DNA of 64,000 nt from Gnetum montanum. Lineage: Eukaryota > Streptophyta > Gnetopsida > Gnetales > Gnetaceae. The notes under the pieces were generated by a model that was not told the DNA's origin, did not search any database, and saw nothing but the letters and a program-made list of their open reading frames with translations. Of this stretch, positions 46,441-58,938 are shown piece by piece (position 1 is the stretch's first letter; each line of letters opens with the position of its first letter). The translations under genes and the position numbers were made by a program. The stretch lies in NCBI GenBank assembly GCA_015680685.1, contig MNCI01003697.1:174345-238344 (forward strand). Reading direction: 5' to 3'.

Positions 46441-47450
46441 TATTTTAGGCATCATTTAAGCATAAGGTCTAGGTCATTATCATGATCATTGGCCATCTTG
46501 GACTTAATGACCATGTCATCTATGTAATCATTAAGGAAATATAACATGTAATCACTGAATATATAGGTCATGGCTTTTTGGTATGTCACTCCTGCATTCT
46601 TAAGGTCAAAGGGAATCATGGTATAACAAAAGGTACCCCAAGGGGTTATGAAGGTCATGCTAAGTTAATGATTTTGGTTGATCCTAATCTAGTTATATCC
46701 TAAGAATACATCCATAAAGGACAATAAGGCATGCCTAGTCATAGTATTGATTAGTTGATCAATACTAGGCAAAGAAAAGTCATCTTTGATAGTTGCTTTA
46801 TTTAGGTCTTGAAAATCAATGCAAATATGAATACTCTTATTTTTATTAGGGACTACCACTATGTTGGACATCCATTCTATGTAATCAATAGCCTTAAAGA
46901 AACTAGCTTGGTAGAGCTCTGAGATCTCATCATGAACTACCAAGGCCAAATCAGGTCTAATTTTGCACACTTTTTACTTAATTGGTCTAATGCTAAGGTC
47001 TAGTATGATGTTGTGTTAAACTAAACATAGGTCTAGGCCTAGAATGTCTTCATATGACTAAGAAAAGGCCTTAATGTTACTTTATAGAACCTTGATGATG
47101 TGTTGAGCATATTGAGATTCTAGTAAGGGACTTAGTTTAAGGGTTTTCTCCTCACCATTATGTGTTGTGCCAAGCACCTCAACTAGAGTCTTTGATTATG
47201 TCCCCTACTTCTAAGTCAAGGGTTTTGAATAAGTTTTCAAGTCATTCTAAAGGTTTATCTATTGAGGCTATGTGGAATGCCAGACTCTTAGGCTCAAGAT
47301 CTAGGTAATTAGGATTGATACACCATTTAACATCATCATGAGGTCCATGTACACACAAAGGCAAGAATATTTGTTTCTAAGTACTCACACTTTTATCTTG
47401 CATGTCAACCAAAAGCATATTAAGTGGCACATGGGCAAAAGTGAATAAAT
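46440..47450 (-). pseudogene. Reverse transcriptase of element D
   Basis: VCKIRPDLALVVHDEISELY, ASFFKAIDYIEWMSNIVVVP near 46900, IHICIDFQDLNKATIKDDFS, LSFMDVFLGYN near 46700, FITPWGTFCYTMIPFDLKNA and a catalytic block LNDYIDDMVIKSK near 46530 with both Asp residues (YIDD). The domain is well preserved compared with B. Confidence 0.85.
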
Positions 47451-47609
47451 AATGCTAAAAGGCTATAAAATTATCCAAACACATCAAAATCTAATGCAAT
47501 TAAGGCCGTCCAAGGTCATCAATAACATAAGGAAAACTCGACAAAGTATCATAAAGGTCAAAAAAGGAAAACATATGAAATAATGCTACAAATGATCAGA
47601 AAAGGCCAA

Positions 47610-47705
47610 AATTTTACCAATTTTAGGCCTTAGTGAGCCATGATGCTAGTTTAGAGTCTTGGTAGACTATGATACATGTTTAAATCCTTAGTAGAACATG
47701 GTCAT
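47610..47705. repeat. ~29-bp minisatellite, RT side of element D
   Basis: GGCCTTAGTGAGCCATGATG, TAGTTTAGAGTCTTGGTAGA and related units lie just upstream of RT, the place where B has its 12190-12260 remnant. Confidence 0.7.
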
Positions 47706-48200
47706 ATGGTGTTAAACAGTGGTTAGGGAAGGTCAAACCCCACTATTTAATACCATTCAAAGGTCAAACAAAGGAAAATCAAGCTATAATAAGGTAAATA
47801 AAGAACCTATAAGGTTGTATAAATGCCATAGAAGATCAACAAGGTGAATAGTGCAACACAAGTCCTAAAAATAAGCTAAAATACTATGAAATAAGGTAAC
47901 ATAAAGCAAAATAGTCTATATATGATAAAATTTGGCTAATATAGGTCAAAAAATGGTTAGGTTTTCCTAGTTTTATGCCTTGATGGGACATATTTTGAGG
48001 CTACATGACTATTATGTGAGTTTGGGCATCAGTTAAGGTTGTTTTTAGGCTATGTAAACATTAAAAAAATCAAGTGTTTTGAGGCATCCATGCTAGGCTT
48101 AGCATGTAAACAAGGACCCTAAACATGGAAACTAAGAAAAATAGGTTTTGGAATGCTCAAAGGCCTAAAGTTAAGGTTCTAGGACCTTCCCAAAGTAGCA
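47706..48200. other. Unassigned stretch between element D and tandem array
   Basis: AT-rich, with short recurring TAAGGTMAA-like and AAAGGTCAAA-like phrases; no domain in either strand. Confidence 0.4.
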
Positions 48201-51190
48201 CAGGATCAAATCCATCAAAATTGGACACTCTAGAGGTTTGTAAAGGTTAAAAAGTAGGTTCTGGAGTTGTCCCCCTCATTTCCACATTGGCTAGCATGGA
48301 AGAAAGTGGGCTAAGTGTTGAAAACCAAAACATTAGCTAAAATATAGTTAAAAAAGATCAAACAAGTAGCCAAAACCTAGATTTGGAAGTTTTGCATCCC
48401 TTAGCTTCATTTTGTGGTAGTTTGAGTTGATTTTGAGTGCTAAAACATGTTGAAATGACTTCCCTATTTTTCCATTCTAAGCACAATATCCCCAACATGG
48501 AAGAATGGAGGACTCTTTATCCATGGATTTAGGATGGTTTAAAAGCATATTGATCAAGTTTCCATGCCCCTAGGATTGTAGACCTTGATTCTACTAGTCT
48601 ATTGTTGATTTTGAGCATGTTTGGAGGTCATTCAAGGGTACTTAAGGTTTCCCCTCCTTGTTTCCATGGTAGGAAAGTTACTCTAGCATGGAAGATTGGA
48701 GGGAATGAGTTTTGGAGATCAAAATGAGGTGAAACCAACCAAATCTCAAGGCTATAAGGTCCTAGGCTTCTCCAGCATAGATCTTTAACATCTAGGAGTG
48801 TCATCTTGCCACAAGAAGTGGAAAAGTAGTCCTTTCCCCTTGTTCTCACACTACCCAGCATGGAAAGAACATACTCTAGTGTGGATCAAGCAAGATTTCC
48901 AAATCAAAGCTAATTAGGATCACAATTGATTATGTAGGTCAACTTTCAGAGTTGCTAGGGCTAACAGCTAGGGTTTCATGTTAACATTTGGTAGTTTTAA
49001 GTACTCCCAATTGGTTTTGAGATTTTTCCTATTTTTCCATGATGGGCCTATGGGGATTAGTGTGAAATACTAGGGTGAACCACTTTTTAGTCATTTAGGA
49101 TCAATTTTCTGAGGTTTGAAAAATCCAATGACTATTGACAAAAATTTAGAGTGCATGTAAGATCATTTGATGTCTTTTTGAGGTGTTTAGGATTTTAAAA
49201 TGGGCCCCCCCTCTCTTATTTTTCATGCTACCAAACATGCAGGAGAGGATCCCCAATGTGGAAATATCATAAATCTTAGACCTAGCCTAGTTTTAATCTC
49301 AATTGACCATGCATGTATGCTCTCGAGGCTGCTAGGGTTGAGGACTAGGTTCTAGGGTCAAAAGTAATATTTTGGAGGTTTTCTAGATGGTTCTTAGGCT
49401 ACCCACCCTTTTTCATGCTTAGGATGGTATGCTCAGCATGGAAAACTAGGGGGATAGTATTTTGATCATTTGTAGTGAATTTTATAGGGTTTGAAAGCTC
49501 TAGAAGGTGTGAAACTAGTCTTAGGACTTATGTAAGACTACAGGGTGTTTGCTTGAGGTGCTCAAAGGAAATGTTTAAGTTTCCTTAGGGTTCTCCTCTT
49601 TCTTCCATTCTAGGTAGCATGGAAGATGTGGTACTTAGTATGGAGAAACTTGGGAACCCTACTTTTTGTCAATTTATATCATTTTTGGTCATGCAGTAAT
49701 GCTTCTGAGGTTGCCAATGTTGACTACTACTACCTAATGTCCAATTTTGGTTGTTTCAATGTTGGTAACATGAGTTTTGATCTTTCCTCCTTTTTTCCCA
49801 TGCTAGGGTTTCCATGCTCAATGTGGTAGATTGGGGGAAAGCTTTTCTACCTATTCATGATTAGTTTTGATAGTTCTAAAGGTCTTAAGATGTGAAAAAT
49901 GGTTCTAAGAGATACATAGGGCTTTCCAATGTTCTTTCAAGGTATCTGAAGGCTATTTTAGAGTTCCCCCAAAGTTTCCCTTTTTTTCTACACTAGGTAG
50001 CATGGAAGAAGTGATTCCCAACATGTAGGGACTAGAAAACCCTACTTTCTGCCATTCTTTGTCATTTCTAGCTATTCATGTAGGCTTTTAAGGTAACTAG
50101 TATTTATTGTTGACATCAAATGTCAAATTTTGATTGTTTCAAGGATTATTAGGAAATTTTTGGGCTCCCATCCTTTTTCCATTCTAGGGTTTCCATGCTT
50201 AGTGTGGAGGATTTGGGGAAAGAGTTTTTAGGCTATTTTTGGTCAATTTTGGCTATGCATTCATGTTTACAGAGTTGTTGGCATTGGCTATAAATGTCTA
50301 AGGTCAAAATTTGGTCATTTTGAAGGTTTTGAAAGGGTTTTTAGGCTTTTCCCCTTCATCCACACTAAGGGTACGATGCTCAACATTAATGGGATCCTCC
50401 TCAGCATGGAGAACCCATGGGAGATAAGTTTTGGTCAATTCTGATGACTTTTGGAAGTTTGGTGGCTTTCAGATGGGTTTGGGTTGCTTCTAGAAGTCAA
50501 AATACATGAAAAATTCAATAGTCTTAACTTCTACCTTTCTATCCATGCTGGGTCTAGGATGTGTAAGAGGTCTCCCTTAATCAAGAAATTCAAATCTAGT
50601 CTGGATTGATAGCCAATTGACCATGCATGTTAGCCTCTAAGGTTTTTGATGTTGATGGTCAATACTAGGTGTCAAGATCTAGTAGTTTGAAGGTTCCTAA
50701 GTGACTTATGTAATTTACCCCCTTTCTTCCATATTAGGCAGGAAGGTCTCAACATGGATGAGAGGGAGATGATAGTTGTATACCATATTTGACCACTTTT
50801 GGGCTTTAAGAAGCTCCAGAGGATTCCAGTAGGGTCTAAGGATCAATACGAATTGAAAATTGGCTACTAGGTAGTCAACTTAGGGCATTTTTGGTTTCCC
50901 CCCATCCATCCATGCTAGGAATAAGATGCTTAGCATGGATGATGCCTCCCCCAACATGGAAACACAAAATATCTAGGCTTCAATTAGTTTTGACCAATTT
51001 CAACTAGGTTTGATGAGGTTCCAGGGTTGTCATACATGCTTAGATAGGTTCTCAGTCATGTGGGGTCCACTTTGAGGTCAAATTTGGGCTAGATGGATGT
51101 TTTGGATAAGAATGGGTGTTACCACCCTTTGTTACATATTGGGTAGTGTTTTCCCAGTGTAGAACCAGAAGTTGTTCCATTTTTATAGTG
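48200..51190. repeat. Diverged tandem array, ~187-bp period, about 16 units
   Basis: A recurring box (TTTTTCCATGCTAGG, then AGCATGGAAGA or GTGTGGAAG, then GGGAAA) occurs near 48280, 48460, 48655, 48835, 49030, 49215, 49405, 49595, 49790, 49980, 50170, 50350, 50530, 50720 and 50890, 170-195 bp apart. Between boxes each unit has TTTTGAGG/TTTAGGTTT- and GGTCAATTTTGG-like phrases. Alternate units are more alike (49595 with 49980, 49790 with 50170), suggesting a ~380-bp dimer. No coding frame. Confidence 0.75.
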
Positions 51191-51216
51191 TTTCACCCCC
51201 TTTTCAGGGTCCCAAG

Positions 51217-52570
51217 TGAAACACCACCAAATTTGCATGTTGAAACCTTTATAATCCCATCCCATGAAACCTAAAGTAGTATTTTATTCTAAATGTGAGG
51301 TTTGTAATTCATAAAGAAGTAATCTCACATGTTTCATAATTTTGGGATTGAAAATTGCTTCATAAGTGACCAAAGACTCATTAAAAAGTTACCTAATGTC
51401 TATATTTAGGCTTAGGGGAGTCAAAAATGCCCTTTGGAATGCCAAAAATGGTAATTTAATGGGTTTTATGTGGGACACACATTTTTCTACATTGACACAA
51501 TGCCTATAGGAGGGTAAGCTAGCTAGGAGACTTGAAAACTAGCATGGAGAAGTGCAAGGGGATGGAAGTCACCTACCCCAGCATGGAAAGGAGGGTGATC
51601 CAACCTAGAGGAGTTGACCTTCACCCCCAACATTAACCCCCCATCCCCAATCAACGTTGACACTCTTCCCCAAGGTGGGGTTAGCCAGCTAGTAGAGAGA
51701 GGGTCAAATATCATGGAAGAAACTAGATAGCTATGATGCATGGAGATGGATCTCACCTACCCCCTAAACATGGTAGCTAATTTTTAGCAATTTGGTAGTT
51801 AATCAATCAGTTATTTGCAGCCAATTTGCAATCCAAATCATGGCTACAACCTAATAAAAACCATACCTTGAAATCATTTCAAGGTTTCACACTTTTGCAA
51901 TTCAACACTCTTAGCATTTTGGCATCCAAGAGCTCTTGCTTCCTTCACAGAAACATAGCTTCTTGGGATCTAGTAGTGTGGAACCTCTACAAGATGTTAT
52001 CACCTGTTATCCCCCTTAGGATTTACAAACTTTTGGTGTCAATGTTACCCTCCTAGGATCCCCAAATCCTAGTGTGTTTCACTTTGGGCAACCCAATCCT
52101 TCACATTTTGCTATACCCAATAATAACCAATGTTCTAGATCTAAGGTGGTGAGAAAGAGGTTTTGATAACACTAGGAGTGGCAGAGACACTAGATCATGG
52201 AGTTGATCATTGCTTCAATAGGCTCTAAATCCTTGCCCAAGTGAACCTCCCTTTGCCTCCCTCTTGGGTACCAAATTTATGCACCCCTTTGAACTCATTA
52301 TTTTTTTATTTAATAAAGTTTATGATTTTATTTTGTGTATAATTCTAGAGATAATTGTTATATTTTCAATGCATTACTTTATATATCTACATCTTCCTAC
52401 TTTTTTACACTTTTTTTACACCCCCCTCAATTCCCTAGGTGATCTATCAGAACATCTAGGGTACCATAGATCCCATTTTCCTTATGGAGGTCCTAGGGGA
52501 TTTTGGGTTAAGGTTGCTTGCAATTGAGAATCCTAGGATTTTCCAATGACTAATATTTTTCATTGTAATA
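51217..52570 (+). repeat. 5' LTR of element E
   Basis: Starts TGAAACACCACCAAATTTG (compare B: TGAAACACCACCAATTTC) and ends TTGTAATA directly before GTTTCTTGGTGCTAG. Homologous in inverted orientation to 42185-43696. TTTAATAAAGTTTATG near 52309 is a polyadenylation-type signal shared with the copy in D. Confidence 0.85.
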
Positions 52571-52576
52571 GTTTCT

Positions 52577-52594
52577 TGGTGCTAGAAGGAGGGC
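52577..52594 (+). other. Primer-binding site of element E
   Basis: TGGTGCTAGAAGGAGGGC, one change from the site of B in the first twelve bases (TGGCGCTAGAAG). Confidence 0.75.
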
Positions 52595-53420
52595 CTTCAC
52601 CTAATTTTTGTAACCAAATCTGATTTCCCCCATAGCCAATGTTGCCTGCCTTCTAGAAATTTTTGATTTTTGTAGAAAATACCTTGAAGCCTTCTTTGAA
52701 AAACCAACATTGCCCCTCATCCCCTTGTAACAGAAACCCTAACGTGAAAGTTGTAGATGATTGGATGTGAATTTTTCTAACATCTACTATGAATTTTAGT
52801 AGCCAGAACCAACATTGAACACTTACATACAAATGTTCCACCTTGATCATAATTCTCATAATAAAACAAACATTTCCATTATTACCAACCAAAAGAACTT
52901 TCCCCTTCCTTTGTAGTTGAATTTGACATTTTATAAAATTGTTTTAAGAAAGTTGTAGATTTCTATTTTAAAAGTCAAACCCCCCACCCCCCATTTTCTC
53001 TCTCTAACATTGTTTTTAGAAGGTGTGAGATCTCCCAATCTCATCCCCTCTTTCCCCCTATCATACTTGGGGGTCTGATAACTAAGAAATCAATGTGGAT
53101 AAAGCTTAACCCCAACATTCTTAGCTTGCCATTTCTAGTAAAAGGGGTGTACCTCACTTTACCCATCACTTACTAACTATAGTAATTAATATGTTTTTAA
53201 TCATTTTTTCCTATTTCTACTAGATTTAAACTTTATATTAATTCCAACTATCAAAATTTACATCCTTTTCTCCATACCTTTAATAGCCTTCACCCCCTTT
53301 TACCAATGTTGGCTTTATAAAGTATGAGATCCTTCCATCTCATCCTCTCTTTCTCCTCGTGGTATCAAGGAGTGTGAGAGCTAGAAGTTAAAGAGGTTCA
53401 AAGCCTCTATGTTTCAAAGT
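52595..53420 (+). other. 5' leader of element E
   Basis: No coding domain. Two similar segments (GTGTGAGATCTCCCAATCTC near 53022 and GTATGAGATCCTTCCATCTC near 53318, each followed by ATCCYCTCTTTC) suggest an old duplication of about 300 bp. Confidence 0.55.
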
Positions 53421-54460
53421 GTAAAGATCATGAACTTCTAACAAGATGATCCTATTAGTCCTATGTTCCCATCTTTGACACTTCATCTTGGTGTCCCTAT
53501 TCCCTAGTTTAGCAAATACAATGGAGAAGGTGATTCTAATGCTTACCTTATAACCTTTAGATCTGAGTTCTTTTTATTGTCATTTCTTACTTTATAACTT
53601 GAAGCTTGAAACCATTCTTGAATAATTCATGAAGGTCAAGCAAGGACCTCTTAAGCCCATACAAAATTTCATCCAATGGTGGAATGAACTCTTGAATGAA
53701 ATACCAAAACCCATAGCCGAAACTCACCTTTTGGCTATATTTAAGGGGACAATTAATGACTTTATCAAGTCCAAAATTTACTACCTTGACTCGCAGTCAC
53801 TTATCCAAGCATTCTCCTAGACCAAGAATATAGAGGATACTACAAAGGCTCATCATGACCTAGCCTACGTAGCATACAAAAACCAACATAAATGAAGAAA
53901 CAATGAGAAGGAAAAACATAACAATATGGTCATAGCCATTATGACTAAGGAGGATAAGACCACTAACCAGGGGCCAAGGACCAACCCACATAAGGTTACT
54001 ACTACTAATAACCATAATAACCAACCTTCAACCTCTAAGGTCACTACATCAACAATGAAAATAACCAATTTTGAAAGGAAGGATAGGTTCAAATACATTA
54101 CACTACCATTAAAACGACCAGAGCTATTAGACTAACCTTTGAAAAGTGGACGTATCCAATACAAACAAATGTCTAAATCTTCTTGAAAGAAACATGATAG
54201 ACTTTGTGAAATAGCCAAGGACCCTACTAGAGTAATGAAAGATGATCCACCACTACCTAAATACTTCAAGTTAGACCACTTTTGCCACTATCGCCAACTT
54301 CCTGGCCATGATGCAAGCTTTTTCCTTGTAGTGAAGGATGACTTGAAAAAGATGGTAGATAGGGAAGAGCTGGTTCTAGATGCATCCAATACTATCCAAC
54401 CTAAAAAATAATCAATGAGTATGTACAAAGTCCCATTGAATGCTAACAACACTGCATATA
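53420..54460 (+). pseudogene. gag of element E (decayed)
   Basis: FSKYNGEGDSNAYLITFRSE near 53510 (Tat FDGxxDPxxHLxxF block), then in one frame from 53629 VKQGPLKPIQNFIQWWNELL, THLLAIFKGTINDFIKSKIY, a Thr/Asn/Lys-rich linker (53926-54060) and the zinc block DHFCHYRQLPGHDASFFLVV near 54275. Homologous to gag of B block for block, with few stops after 53629. Better preserved than B in this part. Confidence 0.85.
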
Positions 54461-55060
54461 TCATATTGACATTCAACGTAGATGATAATTAGAGATCCTC
54501 AAGAGAACCATTTGTGATTCGTATACCCCCATATGATGAAAGAGTTGCTTTAGCTCCCACTAGTTTAAGATCCCCTTTTGTCTTAAGGGTTTTATTACAA
54601 GTTCCTCCTAGGAAATCATTTATCATCAAGGTATTAAAGTTATGACTAGGTAGTAAAGGATACTAGTTATAAGCAATGTCTTCTTCCATTCACCAAGAGA
54701 TTCACCTTCCTTATAAAGGAGGTGAGATCATCATTCATGGTGATAACACAGTGCCCTTAGCTCTTAACAATGTGGACATAGAGTAGGGTTCCAAAGTAAA
54801 GTTTCAAGAAGGAACTCCTAGTCATGAAACCCAACAACCCAAGAGAGAGCAAAAAGCCAATAACAACAACAATGGGAAGCAAGATGCATCATGGGATGAA
54901 CTCCTATTTAACCTCATTAGTAAGGTTGATGGCAAATAAAAACTTGTGCAAAGTAGACATTACTCATTCCCTAATCTTTCAAAGCTTAGGGAGAGTTTGC
55001 ACAAATGAATTACCCCTTGACCCTTCCACCCCATGCACTTATAACCATGTAGTCAATAGC
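54460..55060 (+). pseudogene. Protease region of element E, catalytic core deleted
   Basis: The linker FVIRIPPYDERVALAPTSLR near 54510 parallels B (FVICVPSSDAGAPTSTRLQS). After FIIKVLKL near 54630 the sequence passes within about 40 bp to MSSSIHQEIHLPYKGGEIII near 54680, which in B lies after the active-site loop and ILGRSWL block. Both catalytic blocks are absent. A tail (PLDPSTPCTYNHVV) ends near 55060. Confidence 0.7.
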
Positions 55061-55284
55061 CATATACCTTATTTTTTCTTTGCTAACTTGTTATGCTTGT
55101 TCATGTATTTTATTTTATGCATGTATTCTATATTTCTACTTTCATTTGCATTTGACTTATGTATTACAATCTTTCTTTCCCATTATTTTTATGCATGATG
55201 AAAATAAATAAAAAATCCTTATAAAAAATATTAAACCTAGAAAAAATCATAAAAATTAATAAAAAAGGTTATTACCAAAAAATA
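55060..55284 (+). other. Spacer after protease of element E
   Basis: T-rich then A-rich sequence without coding signal; equivalent to 9700-9867 in B. Confidence 0.45.
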
Positions 55285-55289
55285 TAAGA

Positions 55290-55540
55290 CCTTGAGGTTC
55301 ACCATGGCCTACAAAGGCCTTAAATTGGCATTGTGGCCTACCAATGCCTTAGACCAGCATCATGGCCCATTGAGGCCTTAAATCAACATTGCAATCCACC
55401 AAGCCTCTAAACTAGCATTATAGTCTGCTAAGACTCTAAAATGGTGTTACAATCCACTAAGACTTTAAACTAGAATCATGACCAACCATGACCTTAAATT
55501 GATGATAAATGTATAGTCTGCCATGACTTTGAGAATAATG
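55290..55540. repeat. 29-bp minisatellite of element E (about 7 units)
   Basis: Consecutive 29-base units beginning GGCCTACAAAGGCCTTAAAT, GGCCTACCAATGCCTTAGAC, GGCCCATTGAGGCCTTAAAT and so on; the clearest copy of the motif shared with B and D. Confidence 0.85.
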
Positions 55541-55842
55541 GCAAGTAACGGTATTCATAACCTTATAGTACTTGACATAGCCAATTTAGTCATATTCTGC
55601 ATAGATATTTTGAACACTTGTAACTTTAGAACCTTAAAATAATAGAGTAATCAACAATGTATATAGCCAAAACCAAAACCAAAACTTAAAATTTAAAACA
55701 TTTTAAAATGAACTAATATAGCCATGGCCATATTGTAGAAACTATAAATCATAAATAATAAAATGTCTACAACTCAAGTATTGTCCAATATAAGCCATAC
55801 AATGTCAAGTATAAAATGAAATAAATAATAAATAATATCACA

Positions 55843-58800
55843 TCATGCATCCAATGGTGCTAAGGGGACATCCAAAGGAGGAGGAGATGTTGCATCATCA
55901 TCATCATCACCTACACCATTGGGGCCACCAACATCATAAAATGCTTGTGACATAGAAACACAAAACTAATTAGTAATAATCATAATCAAAATTGTAACAT
56001 AAACCATGAAAATAAAAAACATAAAACTAAAAAAAATATAAAACTTTTAAAATTCAAAACATAAAAGTCATCACACCTATGGAGAATTTGGCTCTACAAA
56101 CTCTTGGGGCAGATGGTGAAGGCCAATTTCTAAACGTTGGAGAATCTAGTCTTCTATCATGTTTGCCTAGTCAACATCCCCTAAATTGATGTCCATGAGG
56201 ATGTTGGTTCTATCTACACCTATCCATGATGTGGCTCCCATGAGACCGTAGTAGTAGTGACCTCATCTACATCCATGGTAATCTTTGGAGTGGGAGACTC
56301 AACCACTATTAGAGTGCTTTCAAAGAGCCTGAAATCACTCTCAACCTAAATGCCCTAAATGAACACCTCTCTCTTTTATCATTCAGTTATCTCCTTCTTT
56401 AGTCATTTCAGATAGGCATACTAATCAATCTTATGCTTGCACTTGTGGCCCCTTTGTGTCTTACCCTACTCTAGGACCCAATCACTATAATCTTTCCAAT
56501 CCTATGCCTGTCAAGAGATCAAGTCCATCTATATGTGTTGCTCATGAAACTTCCAAGAGAGAGAAATATTATCATGGATAGTGCACTAGTAGTAGGCCCA
56601 CATGATCTCTTTGATTTGTAAGGGCCCCAAGTTCTCCACTTGGGCATCCATGAAGGCCTTATGCTTCTCGAGATCCTATATCCTCTTGGCTTGCCTTCTA
56701 TTTTCCTTCTTTAAGGCCATAACCTATTCCCATAGGGGTTTGTTAAACCTCTAACTCTCCCATGAAGCTTTAGCACAAAAAACTACTAAATTAGTGGTAG
56801 TTTCATAAAGCTTTAAGGGGACATGTGTGGTGTTGGAAGGAAGCTTAGGTAAGAAGTCAAACTCCATGTCTTGGGCCAAATCCCATGTGACTGATGGCAC
56901 TAAAAACAACCAAAATAATAATCATAAATTTATTATACAATATAGCTATAGCATAAAATAAATATCATAGAAAAATGAATAAGTAATAGCAAAACATAGT
57001 TCTTATGGATTTTAGGTGCAACCTATTGCAACTAACTAAAGATGTCCTTTGCCATCTCATGCATGAATTCTATCTTGTTTGGGACATCTACCCATGGTTT
57101 CAGAAAAAAATCAAGTACAAGGACCTCTACTACTGGCTCAAGAACTATGATAAGCATAATATTTTTATGGATAAATAAGAACTCTAAGAAAAAACATAAA
57201 ACTATAAGCAACAAGAAGTAGATCATAGTTATACATGTGCTCTCCCCCTCATTCACATGTACATCTTCATCATCATCAAGGATTTCGATCAGAGATTTCT
57301 TGGGTAGTAACTCACCAAAAAAGATTCAAGATCATCCATATCTTATTACAAGAGTGCCTCATCTTCATGCCTTTTTTTTCTTCCTTTGTTAATGGTATAT
57401 GCCTCTACTCCTCCTTAGCATCTCTGTGTGCCTTCTTTGCTTATCTTTGTTCTTCTTCTGCAACAATAGCTTGGGCTACTAGGTTCTACCATTGATCTGT
57501 AGCCATAAACCATTACATAATTTAGCATGAATAGCTATAGAATAAAATAGAGCAAAAAAAAAAACATCGTTGAAGTATACCTCTAACTACCTAGTCCAAG
57601 CATGGGATCTTGAAGACAATCTTTTACTTGGAGGGTGGCTCTACTACTGGGGGTGCTTCCTCCACGGGCCTCTTTAGGTTAACCTTGGTTGCTCCAATGG
57701 CTTCAACATGTAATCATTAGACCCTCTTGATGTTTGCTAGAAATGTAAGAGGTGCCTCGCCCATGTTGTTAGTGGATTCACATTGACTAACATGAAGGTT
57801 CTTGATGGTCAAAAAATAGCAAATCTCCTATACACTTTGGTGGGTTTTGAGCCCTCATGGTTGGATAAAGATGCTTTACCTAAGGCTTGGAGAGCTGTTA
57901 TGGATCATAGCACATCCATGGTCCAATCCTCTTCACCACAAAAAATTCTACTAACCTCTTCAGGTAGCTTGCAAAAATTGCATGATGCATGTGGACTATT
58001 GGGGGAGAATCTATGTGAATTTTGAGGATTTCCTCTTTAAGGCTTGCAACCAAGGAAAAAACCTAGTTAAAATGAGTCCCCTCAACCAGAACTTTGTTTA
58101 AGGTTCATCCCTATGCAACACCGATCACCTTCTTTTGTGAAAAAAATTTAGGAAATTCCTAAGATTTGGATAAAAAGTAAGACCCCTTTTCATCAAGGTT
58201 TGTAAAGCTACTACAAATAAGGTCAGAGCAACCCTTGGTAGCACCAAGCCATTTCTCAATTTCTACACAATGGATAACCTCTTTCATTAGTTTAATGGAA
58301 AATTTTATCCCATCAACAAGAATACCAAATAATTCATGGAAGGTAGTCACACTAATGGAAATAGCAATAGATAGGCCTTGTACTATGGTGTAGAACACAT
58401 TAAATTTTTCATCAAAAGAGTTTATAATGTTCAACATCTCTACTGAAGGTATGATAGGATTGGATGTCATAAAGATCTAAAGCAAACCTGCACAAGCAAT
58501 GTTTGCTTGACTATCTTCAAATGTCTTCTCTCTTAATCACTCCTATGTTGGTCCCACCTCACCAAACTCTAGAATGAGAGTTTTTGTAGAATGTTTGGTG
58601 AGGGATATAAAAACATCTATGGGAATGGAAGGCCCTGTAAGCAATAGAAAAGTGCTTGGTGTCAATACAACTATGTTTTGGCCATAGGAAAATTAAAGCC
58701 TAAATAACCATAAAACCTTTAACATAACAATGTCCCTATTCCTACTTGGAGAAGCTCATGTGGGGGTTCTAGTAGTAATACCCATATCCTTGATATCCTT

Positions 58801-58938
58801 GGGAGTTGTTCACCAGCTATGTGCTTTTTTGGTAACCACACACCTCTTGTAAATAGGGTCAAATCTAGTATGGTATTCATCAATATCCCCTTTTAGCTAT
58901 TCAAAAATAACATGTCTAATCTTGGGATCCTTGGTTGA
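55843..58938 (-). pseudogene. Antisense multi-exon coding region carried by element E
   Basis: Homologue of the antisense region in B, longer at its 5' end. Minus-strand blocks from right to left: DPKIRHVIFE and IDEYHTRFDPIYKRCVVTKK (58920-58820), PSIPIDVFISLTKHSTKTLI (58610-58560), the open run 58470-58159 (MLNIINSFDEKFNVFYTIVQ, GILVDGIKFSIKLMKEVIHC), AIGATKVNLKRPVEEAPPVV near 57680, IVAEEEQR and KKAHRDAKEE near 57440, FFLKPWVDVPNKIEFMHEMA near 57100, then an exon 56899-56077 with DWKDYSDWVLE, LMDINLG-equivalent and QILQRLEIGLHHLPQEFVE. A last intron 56076-55944 (133 bp, GT-AG) and an acidic terminal exon (DDDDDATSPPPLDVPLAP, stop at 55843) follow. CAT repeats at 55892-55907 encode the Asp run. 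Join phase of the last exon is off by one base. Function unknown; no known domain recognised. Confidence 0.65.

Larger units (their letters stand above)
42185..47480 (-). mobile_element. Element D: Tat-lineage pol and 3' LTR, 5' part missing
   Basis: Minus strand. The 3' LTR (42185-43696) is homologous, in inverted orientation, to the 5' LTR of element E. Reading right to left from 47480: minisatellite side, RT, RNase H, second RNase H, INT, minisatellite, polypurine tract, LTR, the same order as the pol of B. No gag or protease is seen to the right. Instead there is a short unassigned stretch, then a tandem array. So D is truncated, or its other half was moved (see element E). Confidence 0.8.

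Noticed and set aside
48200-51190. CRISPR-like spacing of short boxes
   Set aside because: Boxes are degenerate, the whole ~187-bp unit repeats rather than alternating with unique spacers, and the context is plant retroelements.
51188-51226. Inverted TGTTTCA / TGAAACA next to the LTR of E, possible start of a minus-strand 5' LTR of D
   Set aside because: Similarity to the LTR of D ends after about 18 bases and the sequence then enters the tandem array.
57783-58025. 80-codon plus frame in element E
   Set aside because: It lies opposite the antisense coding region, has no family signature, and is a strand shadow.
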